Assembly: GCA_016222925.1 (NCBI GenBank)
Contig: JACRQB010000142.1
Location: 1-7,937 of the forward strand
Direction of reading: 5' to 3'
From: Nitrospirota bacterium
GTDB lineage: Bacteria > Nitrospirota > Nitrospiria > Nitrospirales > Nitrospiraceae
Length of the DNA: 7,937 nt
Shown: one piece after another, positions 1 through 7,301 of the stretch
Layout: every line of letters starts with the position of its first letter
How positions within the stretch are numbered: position 1 is the first letter of the stretch
Notes under the pieces: model-generated
Told to the model about the DNA's origin: nothing
Seen by the model: only the letters and a program-made list of their open reading frames with translations
The model's database searches: none
Position numbers and translations under genes: made by a program

Positions 1-74
1 GAACTTGCGCGAACACGTACGGCGGGAGTCGCTTAATTCGATAAAAACCTTCGCCCAACCCCATGAACTTCCTT

Positions 75-102
75 TTGACTATTTTTAACGATTCCCTACA
101 AC
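75..102 (+). promoter_or_regulatory. Candidate sigma-70 promoter upstream of pdxJ
   Basis: TTGACT at 75-80 matches the -35 consensus at five of six positions. TACAAC at 97-102 is a weaker -10 element, matching four of six, after a 16-base spacer. Transcription would start near 109 and run through the hairpin at 138-164 before reaching pdxJ, leaving a long leader of about 240 bases. If the open frame ending at 88 is a real gene tail, the promoter would overlap it, which lowers confidence. Confidence 0.3.
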
Positions 103-137
103 TCACTCATCCCGACTAAATGAGTAAAGGGATCCTG

Positions 138-164
138 AAAGCCCCCATTCTAATGGAGGGCTTT
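138..164. terminator. Hairpin, possible terminator or attenuator
   Basis: AAAGCCC (138-144) pairs with GGGCTTT (158-164), and CCAT (145-148) pairs with ATGG (153-156). The four-base loop is 149-152 and one A (157) is bulged, giving eleven base pairs. The right arm ends in only TTT before GG, so it is not a textbook intrinsic terminator on either strand. It may end an upstream gene, or act as a leader structure if transcription starts near 109. Confidence 0.45.
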
Positions 165-347
165 GGTCGAGTCAATTTACCTAATTTTCTATGGGGTTTG
201 GAAGTTGTCAGATACGCCGGTTCTTCACCGATCCAGGAACCCGTTCTTGCCCCTTCTCGTTCCTTTCTGCTACTACTATCGCTGAATTGATGGCTCCAGC
301 GTGTCTCACGCACGTGTTCTCCGGCTGAGTGGATGTAAGGAGGGGAG

Positions 348-1061
348 ATGGCCCGGCTTGGTGTGAATATCGACCATGTGGCGACGTTGCGGCAGGCACG
401 TGGAGGAACCGATCCAGATCCCTTGGCAGCTGCGGTGCTTGTCGAGCTGGCAGGAGCAGACGGCCTGGTCGTTCACCTGCGGGAAGACCGTCGCCATATC
501 CAAGATCGAGATCTTCAACTCCTTCGTGAAATAACCCGGACAAAGCTCGACCTTGAAATGGCGGCCGACGCAGAAATGGCGAAGATCGCCCTGAACATCA
601 AGCCCGACCTGGTCACGTTGGTACCAGAAAAACGACAGGAACTCACCACTGAAGGGGGCCTCGATATCGCCGGGCATCGTGACCGAATTCAGAACATTGT
701 GACTCTGTTACATAACGGGGGGATTCCCGTCAGTGTCTTTGTTGAGCCCGATCTGAATCAGATCAGGGCTGCGCACAAGGTTGCGGCTGATTTCGTGGAG
801 TTGCATACCGGTCGGTACGCGAATGCCACTCGCTCTAAAGAAGCCGATGCGGAATTCGAAGCCATTACCCACGCCGCCAAGCTGGCCTACAAGCTTGGGA
901 TTGGCGTCAATGCCGGGCATGGATTGAATTACCGCAACATCAAACGCTTGACGCATATTCCTGAAATCGTCGAGTACAACATCGGGCACAGTATCATCGC
1001 ACGGGCGGTCCTCGTCGGTCTCGTAGAAGCCGTGAAAGAAATGAAGGCCCTACTCAGTTGA
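348..1061 (+). CDS. pdxJ: Pyridoxine 5'-phosphate synthase PdxJ
   Basis: This cytoplasmic enzyme performs the last ring-closing step of DXP-dependent vitamin B6 synthesis. It condenses 1-deoxy-D-xylulose 5-phosphate with 3-amino-2-oxopropyl phosphate to give pyridoxine 5'-phosphate. The 237-residue product is full length for the family, a TIM barrel that forms octamers. It opens with the typical GVNIDHVATLR stretch (residues 5-15). Family active-site positions are present: His43 in HLREDRRH, Glu70 in LEMA, and His191 in NAGHGLNY. The VPEKRQELTTEGG segment and the phosphate-binding NIGHSIIARAV near the C-terminus are also intact. The ATG at 348 is favoured by the strong Shine-Dalgarno sequence just upstream, although its spacing of four bases is tight. 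pdxJ appears to head the gene cluster, and nnr follows after 50 bases. Residue roles are transferred from the characterised E. coli enzyme. Confidence 0.97.
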   Translation: MARLGVNIDHVATLRQARGGTDPDPLAAAVLVELAGADGLVVHLREDRRHIQDRDLQLLREITRTKLDLEMAADAEMAKIALNIKPDLVTLVPEKRQELTTEGGLDIAGHRDRIQNIVTLLHNGGIPVSVFVEPDLNQIRAAHKVAADFVELHTGRYANATRSKEADAEFEAITHAAKLAYKLGIGVNAGHGLNYRNIKRLTHIPEIVEYNIGHSIIARAVLVGLVEAVKEMKALLS

Positions 1062-1111
1062 TTTGAGATCGTCGACCTGCTGAGTCCGCCCGTTCTTCAC
1101 GTTCGTTCATC

Positions 1112-2710
1112 ATGACCAAGATTATTACCGCTGCACAGATGCAGGCACTCGACCGCCGGACGATCTCAGAGGCTCGTATCCCAGCGACCACATTGATGGA
1201 ACGCGCCGGGTCTGGCGTTGTCTCTTGCCTTGAGCAACGGCTGGGGCCCGTACGAGGCAAGAGGGTCACCGTTGTGTGCGGCAAAGGCAACAATGGGGGG
1301 GATGGATTCGTCGTTGCGCGCCTCCTCCGTCGACGCCATGCGAACGTGCGCGTCCTCGCCCTGACGCCGACGTCCGAACTGAGCCGTGATGCTGCCACCA
1401 TGTATAAGCAATTCGTTCGTGGAGCAGGGAAGTCCTCCATCTACCTCTATGCGTCCAAGGCCCAGGCGCAGGCACTTCTACAAGATAGTGATATCCTTGT
1501 CGATGCCCTCCTCGGAACAGGCCTCTCCGCTACTGTCACCGGACGCTATGCCGAGGCCATTGACAGCATCAATGAAACCGGTCGTCCCGTGGTGGCCGTT
1601 GATCTTCCATCGGGCCTCCATGCTGATACTGGAACGATCCTTGGCCGAGCCATTCGTGCCTCCCTCACTGTAACCTTTGGGCTACCGAAGTTAGGCCTCT
1701 ATCAGAATGATGGGATTGACCTCGCTGGAGAGGTGGCGCTCGTCGATATTGGAATTCCGTCGGCCTACATTGACGCGATTCAGAGCCGAACTATCTTGAT
1801 GACGCCACACGTAGTGCGCACATACCTGCCGAAACGGCAACCATCGAGTCACAAAGGTACATTTGGCCATGCCGGTATCATCGCAGGATCCGTCGGCAAA
1901 ACTGGTGCCGCCGCCATGGCTGCTCAGGCGGCCCTGCGTGTCGGTGCGGGCCTCGTGACTGTCGCAATCCCTACAAGTGTGAACGATGTGTTGGAAGCAA
2001 AGCTATTGGAAGCGATGACGATTCCCATGCCTGAAACCAAAGCGCGCACCTTGGCGCGAACGGCATTCGATCGACTCGTCGCCTTCATGGAGGCGAGAAC
2101 TGCTATCGCCATCGGTCCAGGTCTATCAACTCATCCTGAAACGGTGGAACTGGTCCGGGCCTTGACAAAACAGCTCGACCGGCCTGCTGTATTGGATGCG
2201 GACGCCCTGAATGCGTTGACCGGTCGGACTGCCCTCCTGGCAACTTGCAAAACACCGCCAATCATCACGCCCCACCCCGGAGAAATGGCACGACTGGAGG
2301 CCGATGCCACGTCTCAGACCGTCAACAGCGATCGGATCGGTACTGCCACCCGCTTCGCACGGGAACGGGGACTGTTCGTCGTTCTGAAAGGGGCTCGGAC
2401 CGTCGTTGCCAGACCGGATGGAGTCGTCGCTATTTGCCCGACGGGTAATTCTGGCATGGCGACTGCTGGGACAGGCGATATATTGACCGGCATGATCGTG
2501 GGACTCTTGGCCCAAGGCCTACCCTCCTGGGAAGCGGCCTGTGCCGCCACCTACCTGCATGGTGTCGCCGGGGATTTGGCTGCGACCAGAAAGGGGCAAG
2601 CCGGATTGATCTCGCGCGACGTGCTTGAGATGATTCCGTATGCCCTCAAGCTCATGGGTCAGGCTCCATCAAACGACCCCAATCAATGCATCGGGAACGA
2701 TCTCGTGTGA
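1112..2710 (+). CDS. nnr: Bifunctional NAD(P)H-hydrate epimerase / ADP-dependent NAD(P)H-hydrate dehydratase
   Basis: This enzyme repairs NADH and NADPH damaged by hydration. The N-terminal YjeF_N domain (about residues 1-220) interconverts the R and S hydrate epimers. The C-terminal ribokinase-like YjeF_C domain (about 235-520) dehydrates the S form using ADP. Visible motifs are NNGGDG at residues 60-65 in the epimerase half, and in the dehydratase half GHAGIIAGS, IGPGLS, VLDADALNAL, ITPHPGEMARL and the nucleotide-site GTGD at 453-456. At 532 residues it matches the usual fused two-domain form, with no break. The ATG at 1112 gives the expected start (ITAAQMQALDRRTI), but no clear Shine-Dalgarno sequence precedes it, so translation may be weak or coupled to pdxJ. 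tsaE follows ten bases after the stop, a neighbour pairing common in bacteria (E. coli yjeF-tsaE). Confidence 0.96.
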   Translation: MTKIITAAQMQALDRRTISEARIPATTLMERAGSGVVSCLEQRLGPVRGKRVTVVCGKGNNGGDGFVVARLLRRRHANVRVLALTPTSELSRDAATMYKQFVRGAGKSSIYLYASKAQAQALLQDSDILVDALLGTGLSATVTGRYAEAIDSINETGRPVVAVDLPSGLHADTGTILGRAIRASLTVTFGLPKLGLYQNDGIDLAGEVALVDIGIPSAYIDAIQSRTILMTPHVVRTYLPKRQPSSHKGTFGHAGIIAGSVGKTGAAAMAAQAALRVGAGLVTVAIPTSVNDVLEAKLLEAMTIPMPETKARTLARTAFDRLVAFMEARTAIAIGPGLSTHPETVELVRALTKQLDRPAVLDADALNALTGRTALLATCKTPPIITPHPGEMARLEADATSQTVNSDRIGTATRFARERGLFVVLKGARTVVARPDGVVAICPTGNSGMATAGTGDILTGMIVGLLAQGLPSWEAACAATYLHGVAGDLAATRKGQAGLISRDVLEMIPYALKLMGQAPSNDPNQCIGNDLV

Positions 2711-2720
2711 GGACGTTCCT

Positions 2721-3263
2721 ATGGTGACATCCGTCGATTCTCTGGACCTTCACCTCTCATCTCCGCGCGAGACAGAGTCGTTCGGAAATGCCATTGGCCA
2801 GTTGCTTCGTGGCGGTGAGGTACTTGCCTTGATCGGCGAACTGGGGGCAGGGAAGACAGCACTGGTCCGCGGCATCGTGGCCGGGCTCGGAGCACCGGCC
2901 GCTTCTGTCACAAGTCCGACGTTCCTGCTGGTCCATGAATACCAGGGGCGGCTTCCGATCATTCACATCGACCTGTATCGGTTGCAGCGGCCTGAGGAAA
3001 CCGAATCGATTGGACTATCGGATTACCTTACGGATGACGCGGCCGTCGCCATTGAGTGGGCAGACCGGTTTCCCCAACTGCTTCCGGATGATCGACTTGA
3101 AGTCACGCTGACCCATCGGACCCGGACAACCAGACGAGCTCTGGTGGAAGCACGAGGCTCACGTTCTCGCTCACTTCTCGCGCGCCTCAAGAAAGTCTGG
3201 CATCAAGCCCCTCGATCATTCAAGCTACGCCTCCAAACAGGCAGAAAGACTTCGCCGCGATGA
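2721..3263 (+). CDS. tsaE: tRNA t6A biosynthesis ATPase TsaE
   Basis: TsaE is a small cytoplasmic P-loop ATPase that works with TsaB and TsaD to transfer the threonylcarbamoyl group to A37 of ANN-decoding tRNAs. The 180-residue product shows Walker A GELGAGKT at residues 39-46, the switch-like TSPTFLLVHEY (64-74), HIDLYRL (82-88) and the family signature IEWADR (111-116). The ATG at 2721 is preferred over upstream in-frame codons because GAGGA lies about nine bases before it and because family members start close to this point. The last 45 or so residues form an Arg/Lys-rich tail with few acidic residues. This makes the protein longer than the usual 150-160 residues. The stop overlaps the next start by four bases (ATGA at 3260-3263), indicating translational coupling. 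Confidence 0.95.
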   Translation: MVTSVDSLDLHLSSPRETESFGNAIGQLLRGGEVLALIGELGAGKTALVRGIVAGLGAPAASVTSPTFLLVHEYQGRLPIIHIDLYRLQRPEETESIGLSDYLTDDAAVAIEWADRFPQLLPDDRLEVTLTHRTRTTRRALVEARGSRSRSLLARLKKVWHQAPRSFKLRLQTGRKTSPR

Positions 3264-3604
3264 CTCGACTGATTCTGATCGGCATTCTTGTGCTCCTTTC
3301 GTTGGCCTTCTTCCTTCAAAACCAAGAACAGGAAGTCACGCTCCGCTATTTCTTTGGGTTACTCGAAGCCTCAACTCCCATTTACAAACCCATTATGGCT
3401 GGATTTCTCATCGGCCTTTTGGTCGCAGCCATCTTATTGTTTCCCCCCTGGATACGCGGACGTATCGATCTTCGACGTAAGACGAAGGCCTTACAGGAAG
3501 CCGAAGTGAACTTAGAGCGACTTCGGCAATCTCTTGAGAAGCTGTCCGGACGCGCCCACACTCCCGCACCGATGGAGTCTTCGAGAGAACCCACTGATGA
3601 GTGA
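3260..3604 (+). CDS. LapA-domain (DUF1049-type) small inner-membrane protein
   Basis: The product has 114 residues with two predicted membrane helices, at about 3-20 and 44-63. A polar segment lies between them and a charged, probably coiled-coil cytoplasmic tail covers about residues 68-96. The NQ-E-VTLRYFFG wording after the first helix is typical of the LapA / lipopolysaccharide-assembly-protein-A domain family (in E. coli LapA works with LapB near the LPS control machinery). The specific job of this protein is not shown by the sequence. It starts in the ATGA overlap with tsaE, and its stop overlaps the mutS start by eight bases, so it is translated as part of the cluster. The last 18 residues are Pro/Ser/Glu-rich and look disordered. 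Domain assignment is fairly sure, function is not. Confidence 0.8.
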   Translation: MTRLILIGILVLLSLAFFLQNQEQEVTLRYFFGLLEASTPIYKPIMAGFLIGLLVAAILLFPPWIRGRIDLRRKTKALQEAEVNLERLRQSLEKLSGRAHTPAPMESSREPTDE

Positions 3605-6034
3605 CGCGACCCTAAGCCCGCTCATGCGGCAGTATCGGGACATGAAACAGGGATACCCTGAGGCCATACTGTTTTTTCGGGTGGGAGATTTTTATGAGAT
3701 GGGTTATTGAAGGCCGGCCGTATCGTGGCGTTGTGCGAGCAAGTTGAGGATCCCAAGCTCGCCAAAGGTCTGGTGCGCCGTGAAGTCGTCAGGCTCTATA
3801 CTCCGGGCACACTTGTCGACACAGAATTTCTCGCCCCGTGCGAACTTAATTATCTTGCCGCCCTCTCGGTGCGATCGGACACAGTTCATGGAAGATCGAT
3901 CGGCTTGTCCGTCCTTGAGGTTTCAACGGGTGAATTTTGGGGGATGGAGTTTCACGGTCCCCACGCGGTCACACAACTATTGAATGAAGTCTCTCGACTG
4001 GACCCTCGAGAAGTGCTTTTCTCTAAAGACCTTGCCCCCGAATGCTCTGCTTGGATCCAACAAATCGTAGGAACACGCCTATGTGAACGACCTCCGACAT
4101 CGTTCGGCCAGCAATCCGCTGCTCAGACCTTAATGGCGCATTTCCACATACAGGACCTTGATGCCTTAGGCTGTGCCGACAGCCCCGCCGCCAGTAGCGC
4201 AGCAGGCGCCGTCTTATCGTACTTGCGCGAGACTCAACCGACGGTTCCGCTGGATCATATACGCCGATTCACTATCCGGCGCAATGATGAGTACATGCAC
4301 CTGGATGGCACGACCATCCGTAACCTGGAACTTCTCAAACCATTCCTGTCGAACGAGAACGCGTCGGGTTCGAAACCGACCACGCTCCTGAGCGTGCTGG
4401 ATCGGACCGCCACGGCCATGGGAAGTCGACTCCTTCGCCAGTGGCTGGTAAGGCCGTTACTCCATGACGACCAGATACGTCAGCGGCTTGATGCGGTCGA
4501 AGAACTGAAGGACCACATGCAGATCAGAACTGCATTACGGACCGCCTTGCGAGAGATCCAGGATATCGCACGACTTGGTAGTCGGATCGTACTCGGCTTG
4601 GCCGGTCCGCGAGATTGCCCGAGATCGGTGTCCAGCTAGCACCGCTTCAGAGCCTGCTGCTCTGTCAGGCGCGAACATCATGGGATAGCGGCCAGGATCT
4701 CTACGACGTGATTGAGCATGCCATCCGACCTGATGCTCCGCCTTCCGTTCGAGACGGGAACATCTTCACAGATGGCTATGACCCGATCATCGACGAGTTA
4801 CGCAAAGCCAGCAAGGAGGGGAAAACTTGGATCGCTGCAATCGAGACGCAGGAACGTGACCGAACGGGCATTGAGTCATTGAAGGTCCGTTACAATCAGG
4901 TGTTTGGCTATTACATCGAGATCACTAAAGCCAATCTTGCCCGGGTCCCCGCTGACTATATTCGCAAGCAAACGCTGGTCAATGCCGAGCGATTTATGAC
5001 CGCTGAATTAAAAGAGCTGGAAGAACGTGTCACCGGAGCCGAGGCCAAGCTTTTGGCTCGTGAGCAGGAGGTTTTTATTCAGCTTCGCTTGAGGTTGGCT
5101 CAAGAGGCCTCTCGATTGGACTCCATGGCGACCGCCCTTGCGCTCCTTGATGTCGTCGCCGGATTGGCCGAGGTGGCCGCCCTATACCGGTATACCAAGC
5201 CAACAGTGACTGAAGACGGTGCCCTTATCATCAGGGAAGGTCGTCACCCGGTCGTCGAGCGACTCTGTACGGATTCAGTATTCGTCCCGAATGATACCGT
5301 GTTGGACCTTGAACTGAACCGCCTTCTGATCATTACAGGACCAAACATGGCAGGAAAGAGCACCTATCTTCGTCAGGTCGCACTGATTATCTTGATGGCT
5401 CAGATCGGCAGCTTCGTACCCGCCTCAGAAGCGACGATTGGATTAGCCGATCGCATTTTCACAAGAGTGGGAGCCTCGGATAATTTGGCCGGGGGTCAGA
5501 GCACTTTCATGGTCGAAATGGTGGAGACCGCAAATATTCTCCAAAACGCAACGTCCCGCAGCCTCATTCTGTTGGATGAAATCGGGCGCGGCACAAGCAC
5601 CTACGATGGCCTGAGTATCGCGTGGGCAATTGCGGAATATATTCACGACTGCACCAGGTTGGGCGCGCGCACATTATTCGCAACCCACTATCATGAGATG
5701 ACGCAACTGGAGCAACAACGGATCGGAATCAAGAACTATCGAGTCGCCGTCCAGGAATGTGATGGTGATGTGGTGTTTCTCAGAAAAATCGTGGCAGGGA
5801 AAGCCGACCGAAGTTACGGCATTCACGTGGCCAAACTGGCAGGGCTTCCTATGGAGGTCATTAGCCGAGGATGAACACCAGACGACATCGGAACTCCTTC
5901 CTCATCCTCATCCGATGATAGAAGAGGTTAACCAGATCGACCTATTTTCGATGACACCGCTCGATGCGCTGAATCGCCTCGCCGAGTTGCAACGTATGGT
6001 GAGATCGGAGCGCCGTGATACATCCGATCGGTAA
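3597..6034 (+). pseudogene. mutS: DNA mismatch repair protein MutS, disrupted by three frame-changing deletions
   Basis: MutS recognises mismatches and recruits MutL in an ATP-dependent way. The ATG at 3597 opens a frame with the domain I mismatch-reading motif Phe-Tyr-Glu (GDFYEM, residues 31-35) but stops at 3710 after 37 residues. The sequence resumes in another frame at about 3704 (LLKAGRIVALCEQ) through domains I-III (SVLDRTATAMGSRLLRQWL) to GPRD at about 4615. It then shifts again for the clamp and ATPase domains. These carry Walker A GPNMAGKST (5338-5364), ITGPN, Walker B LLDEIGRGTSTYDG, FATHYHE and SYGIHVAKLAG, up to a TGA at 5872-5874. A third frame from about 5867 supplies the C-terminus, with a QIDLF beta-clamp-binding-like motif (5933-5947) and the PLDALNRLAELQ tail helix. 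Compared with the family about 43, 3 and 8 residues are missing at the breaks. No single frame can make a working protein. Either a genuine pseudogene or an assembly fault explains this. Confidence 0.93.
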
Positions 6035-6051
6035 TCCATATCGACTAGATG

Positions 6052-6095
6052 GTAAAAATAAAACGGGCGGCATTCCCGAGAGAAATGCCGCCCGT
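6052..6095 (-). terminator. Intrinsic terminator of the minus-strand exported-protein unit
   Basis: A perfect 12-base-pair GC-rich stem (6063-6074 with 6084-6095) encloses a nine-base loop. Read on the minus strand it is followed by TTTTATTTTTA, a classic U-tract, about 20 bases past the stop of the gene at 6115. On the plus strand the stem is followed by CCGTATC with no T-run, so it serves mutS poorly, although it lies between the two convergent units. Confidence 0.88.
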
Positions 6096-6114
6096 CCGTA
6101 TCTCACAATAGTCT

Positions 6115-6777
6115 TCAGTGCGCTTGATTATATTGTGCGGTCGAATGAATCAGACCACCAACGGTTTTCCCACCTGGAAGCATCACATCGTACTGCATGC
6201 CCACATTGCTGCCATCGGGGGTCACTGGCGAGCTGTTAAGGATCGCCATGCCTTTAGCACAAGTTGGTTCGAATTCGTTTTTCCCGGCACATTCCCTAAG
6301 ACGAAGCGCGGAAATACTCAGAGGTTTCCCCACCGAACCAGATACCTCAGGAATCTTCTTCACTGATGAAATCACCCGATGATTTTGCTCGGTTTCCGTG
6401 GCGACGAATTCGATCAAGTCCGTCGTGCTACCAGGGGGAACTTCCTTCGCTGCGGTGGGTCCGGCATGAAGGCGACCCATTTTCTTCAGCTCTTGCCAGG
6501 CTGACTTATCGGCATAGAACTTCAGCGTTTTCCCCGGATGAACTTTTTGCCAATACAACCCGCTCTCCGCGTTCCCACCGAAGACGGCTGTGTTAATCCA
6601 CACGGCTTCATCGTAGGGATCAAGGATGATCACCCGACCTTGAATGGTGGTCGGTTTGCTCATGTCACCCCATTCGAATCGTTCTTGAAATGACTCAATA
6701 GCCGAGGCAGTTGAAGCCAGACCGGCTACCAGTGCAACGGCTGCCAGCACGGCGGCACCTTGCTTGTGCAACATCAT
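6115..6777 (-). CDS. Exported protein of unknown function (220 aa)
   Basis: I do not recognise the family. The predicted product starts with a clear Sec signal peptide: a basic residue at 5, an Ala/Leu/Val-rich core at about 7-21, and an ASA cleavage site after residue 26. A periplasmic or secreted location is therefore likely. The ATG at 6777 is chosen because AAGGAGG lies eight bases upstream; an in-frame ATG 27 bases earlier would put that site inside the gene. The mature part contains a TIQGRVIILDPYDEAVWIN segment that looks like a beta strand pair. Two cysteines (163 and 173) flank an acidic loop and could form a disulfide. No membrane helix, lipobox, heme-binding or catalytic motif is evident. 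It lies 46 bases behind the exported gene at 6824-7148 and ends at a strong terminator, so the two probably share a transcript. Confidence 0.85.
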   Translation of the reverse strand: MMLHKQGAAVLAAVALVAGLASTASAIESFQERFEWGDMSKPTTIQGRVIILDPYDEAVWINTAVFGGNAESGLYWQKVHPGKTLKFYADKSAWQELKKMGRLHAGPTAAKEVPPGSTTDLIEFVATETEQNHRVISSVKKIPEVSGSVGKPLSISALRLRECAGKNEFEPTCAKGMAILNSSPVTPDGSNVGMQYDVMLPGGKTVGGLIHSTAQYNQAH

Positions 6778-6823
6778 AATCGCGTCCTCCTTGAACAACA
6801 TCATCTGTACGCTTTGAACGTGA

Positions 6824-7148
6824 CTAGTCCTTGATGACTTTGAACCCGGTGATGGTTCTGCCGTCGCATCGTTGATGATCGGCCTCCACTGTCACCGGAC
6901 CCTGGTTCTCCTGTATTCCAATATTGAATGCCAAACAAGAGTTCCCCATCCGGGTTGTCCGCCCACTGCGACCAGACACGGCCTTGCAGCTTCTTGGCCG
7001 CCTCAGCAGCCTTTAGGGGTTTCCCGCCAACGACCGCATCGGCGAGGCCTAGGTGATCTATGGCCCCTGCAGCGAATGAAAAATCAGCCGCGAGCAAACC
7101 GAAAGACGAAAAAACCGCCGCTGCAGCTAGAACGACAGCCCTTTTCAT
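6824..7148 (-). pseudogene. Small exported protein of unknown function, frameshifted
   Basis: The start at 7148 is supported by AAGGAGG eight bases upstream. It opens a Sec signal peptide (MKRAVVLAAAAV core, cleavage near AGA at residues 27-29). The mature part reads IDHLGLADAVVGGKPLKAAEAAKKLQGRVWSQWADNPDGELL in pieces. After about residue 70 the original frame turns into low-quality Arg/Ser/His-rich sequence. A neighbouring frame gives a sensible ending, VTVEADHQRCDG then RTITGFKVIKD, stopping at 6824-6826. The span is 325 bases, one more than a multiple of three. One inserted base (or two lost) somewhere in about 6885-6945 would restore a protein of about 107 residues. The family is not recognised. 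It shares the short QGRV motif with the downstream exported protein. The break could be a sequencing error or real decay. Confidence 0.7.
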
Positions 7149-7206
7149 AGGTAATCCCTCCTTCGTCAATTTGAGCACGATACTCGGATTAAGATGTTAG
7201 TTCTTT

Positions 7207-7235
7207 CTATTACGCGGTCTTGATATAGCTCGCAA
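7207..7235 (-). promoter_or_regulatory. Weak promoter candidate for the exported-protein unit
   Basis: On the minus strand TTGCGA (7235-7230) and TAATAG (7212-7207) are 17 bases apart, about 60 bases ahead of the ATG at 7148. The match to consensus is only moderate (four and three of six). The call rests mainly on spacing, AT content and position before an apparent transcription unit. Confidence 0.22.
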
Positions 7236-7301
7236 ATCATCTTGAAAATTTAAAGTACTTCAATACCCTTTACCGAAAACAAACGGAAAGCCGTCCGGTT
7301 G

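Larger units (their letters stand above)
1..347. other. Non-coding stretch upstream of pdxJ
   Basis: No convincing gene lies here. An open plus-strand frame runs from the left edge to a TAA at 86-88 (about 28 codons, ending in DYF) and could be the tail of an upstream gene, but I do not recognise it. The stretch also holds a promoter-like pair at 75-102, a hairpin at 138-164 and, just before pdxJ, a strong purine-rich ribosome binding site (AAGGAGG at 337-343). A 12-residue reading frame at 290-328 has no supporting feature. Minus-strand open frames here look like chance. Confidence 0.6.

Noticed and set aside
1295..1301. G-run in nnr as a possible phase-variation tract or frameshift
   Set aside because: The run encodes the conserved NNGGDG motif in frame and the gene reads through intact, so there is no evidence for variation.
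1054..1475. Minus-strand open frames overlapping the 5' part of nnr
   Set aside because: They lie opposite a well-supported gene, have no ribosome binding site, and their composition (Arg/Thr/Pro-rich) is what antisense reading of GC-rich coding DNA yields.
3707..5874. Split MutS as two deliberate separate proteins (a recognition part and an ATPase part)
   Set aside because: Neither internal start (TTG at 3707 and TTG at 4615) has a ribosome binding site. The breaks fall inside folded segments rather than at domain borders, and residues are missing at each junction.
6118..6596. Plus-strand open frames opposite the exported protein gene
   Set aside because: The minus-strand gene has a signal peptide, ribosome binding site and terminator. 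The plus-strand frames have none and look like shadows.
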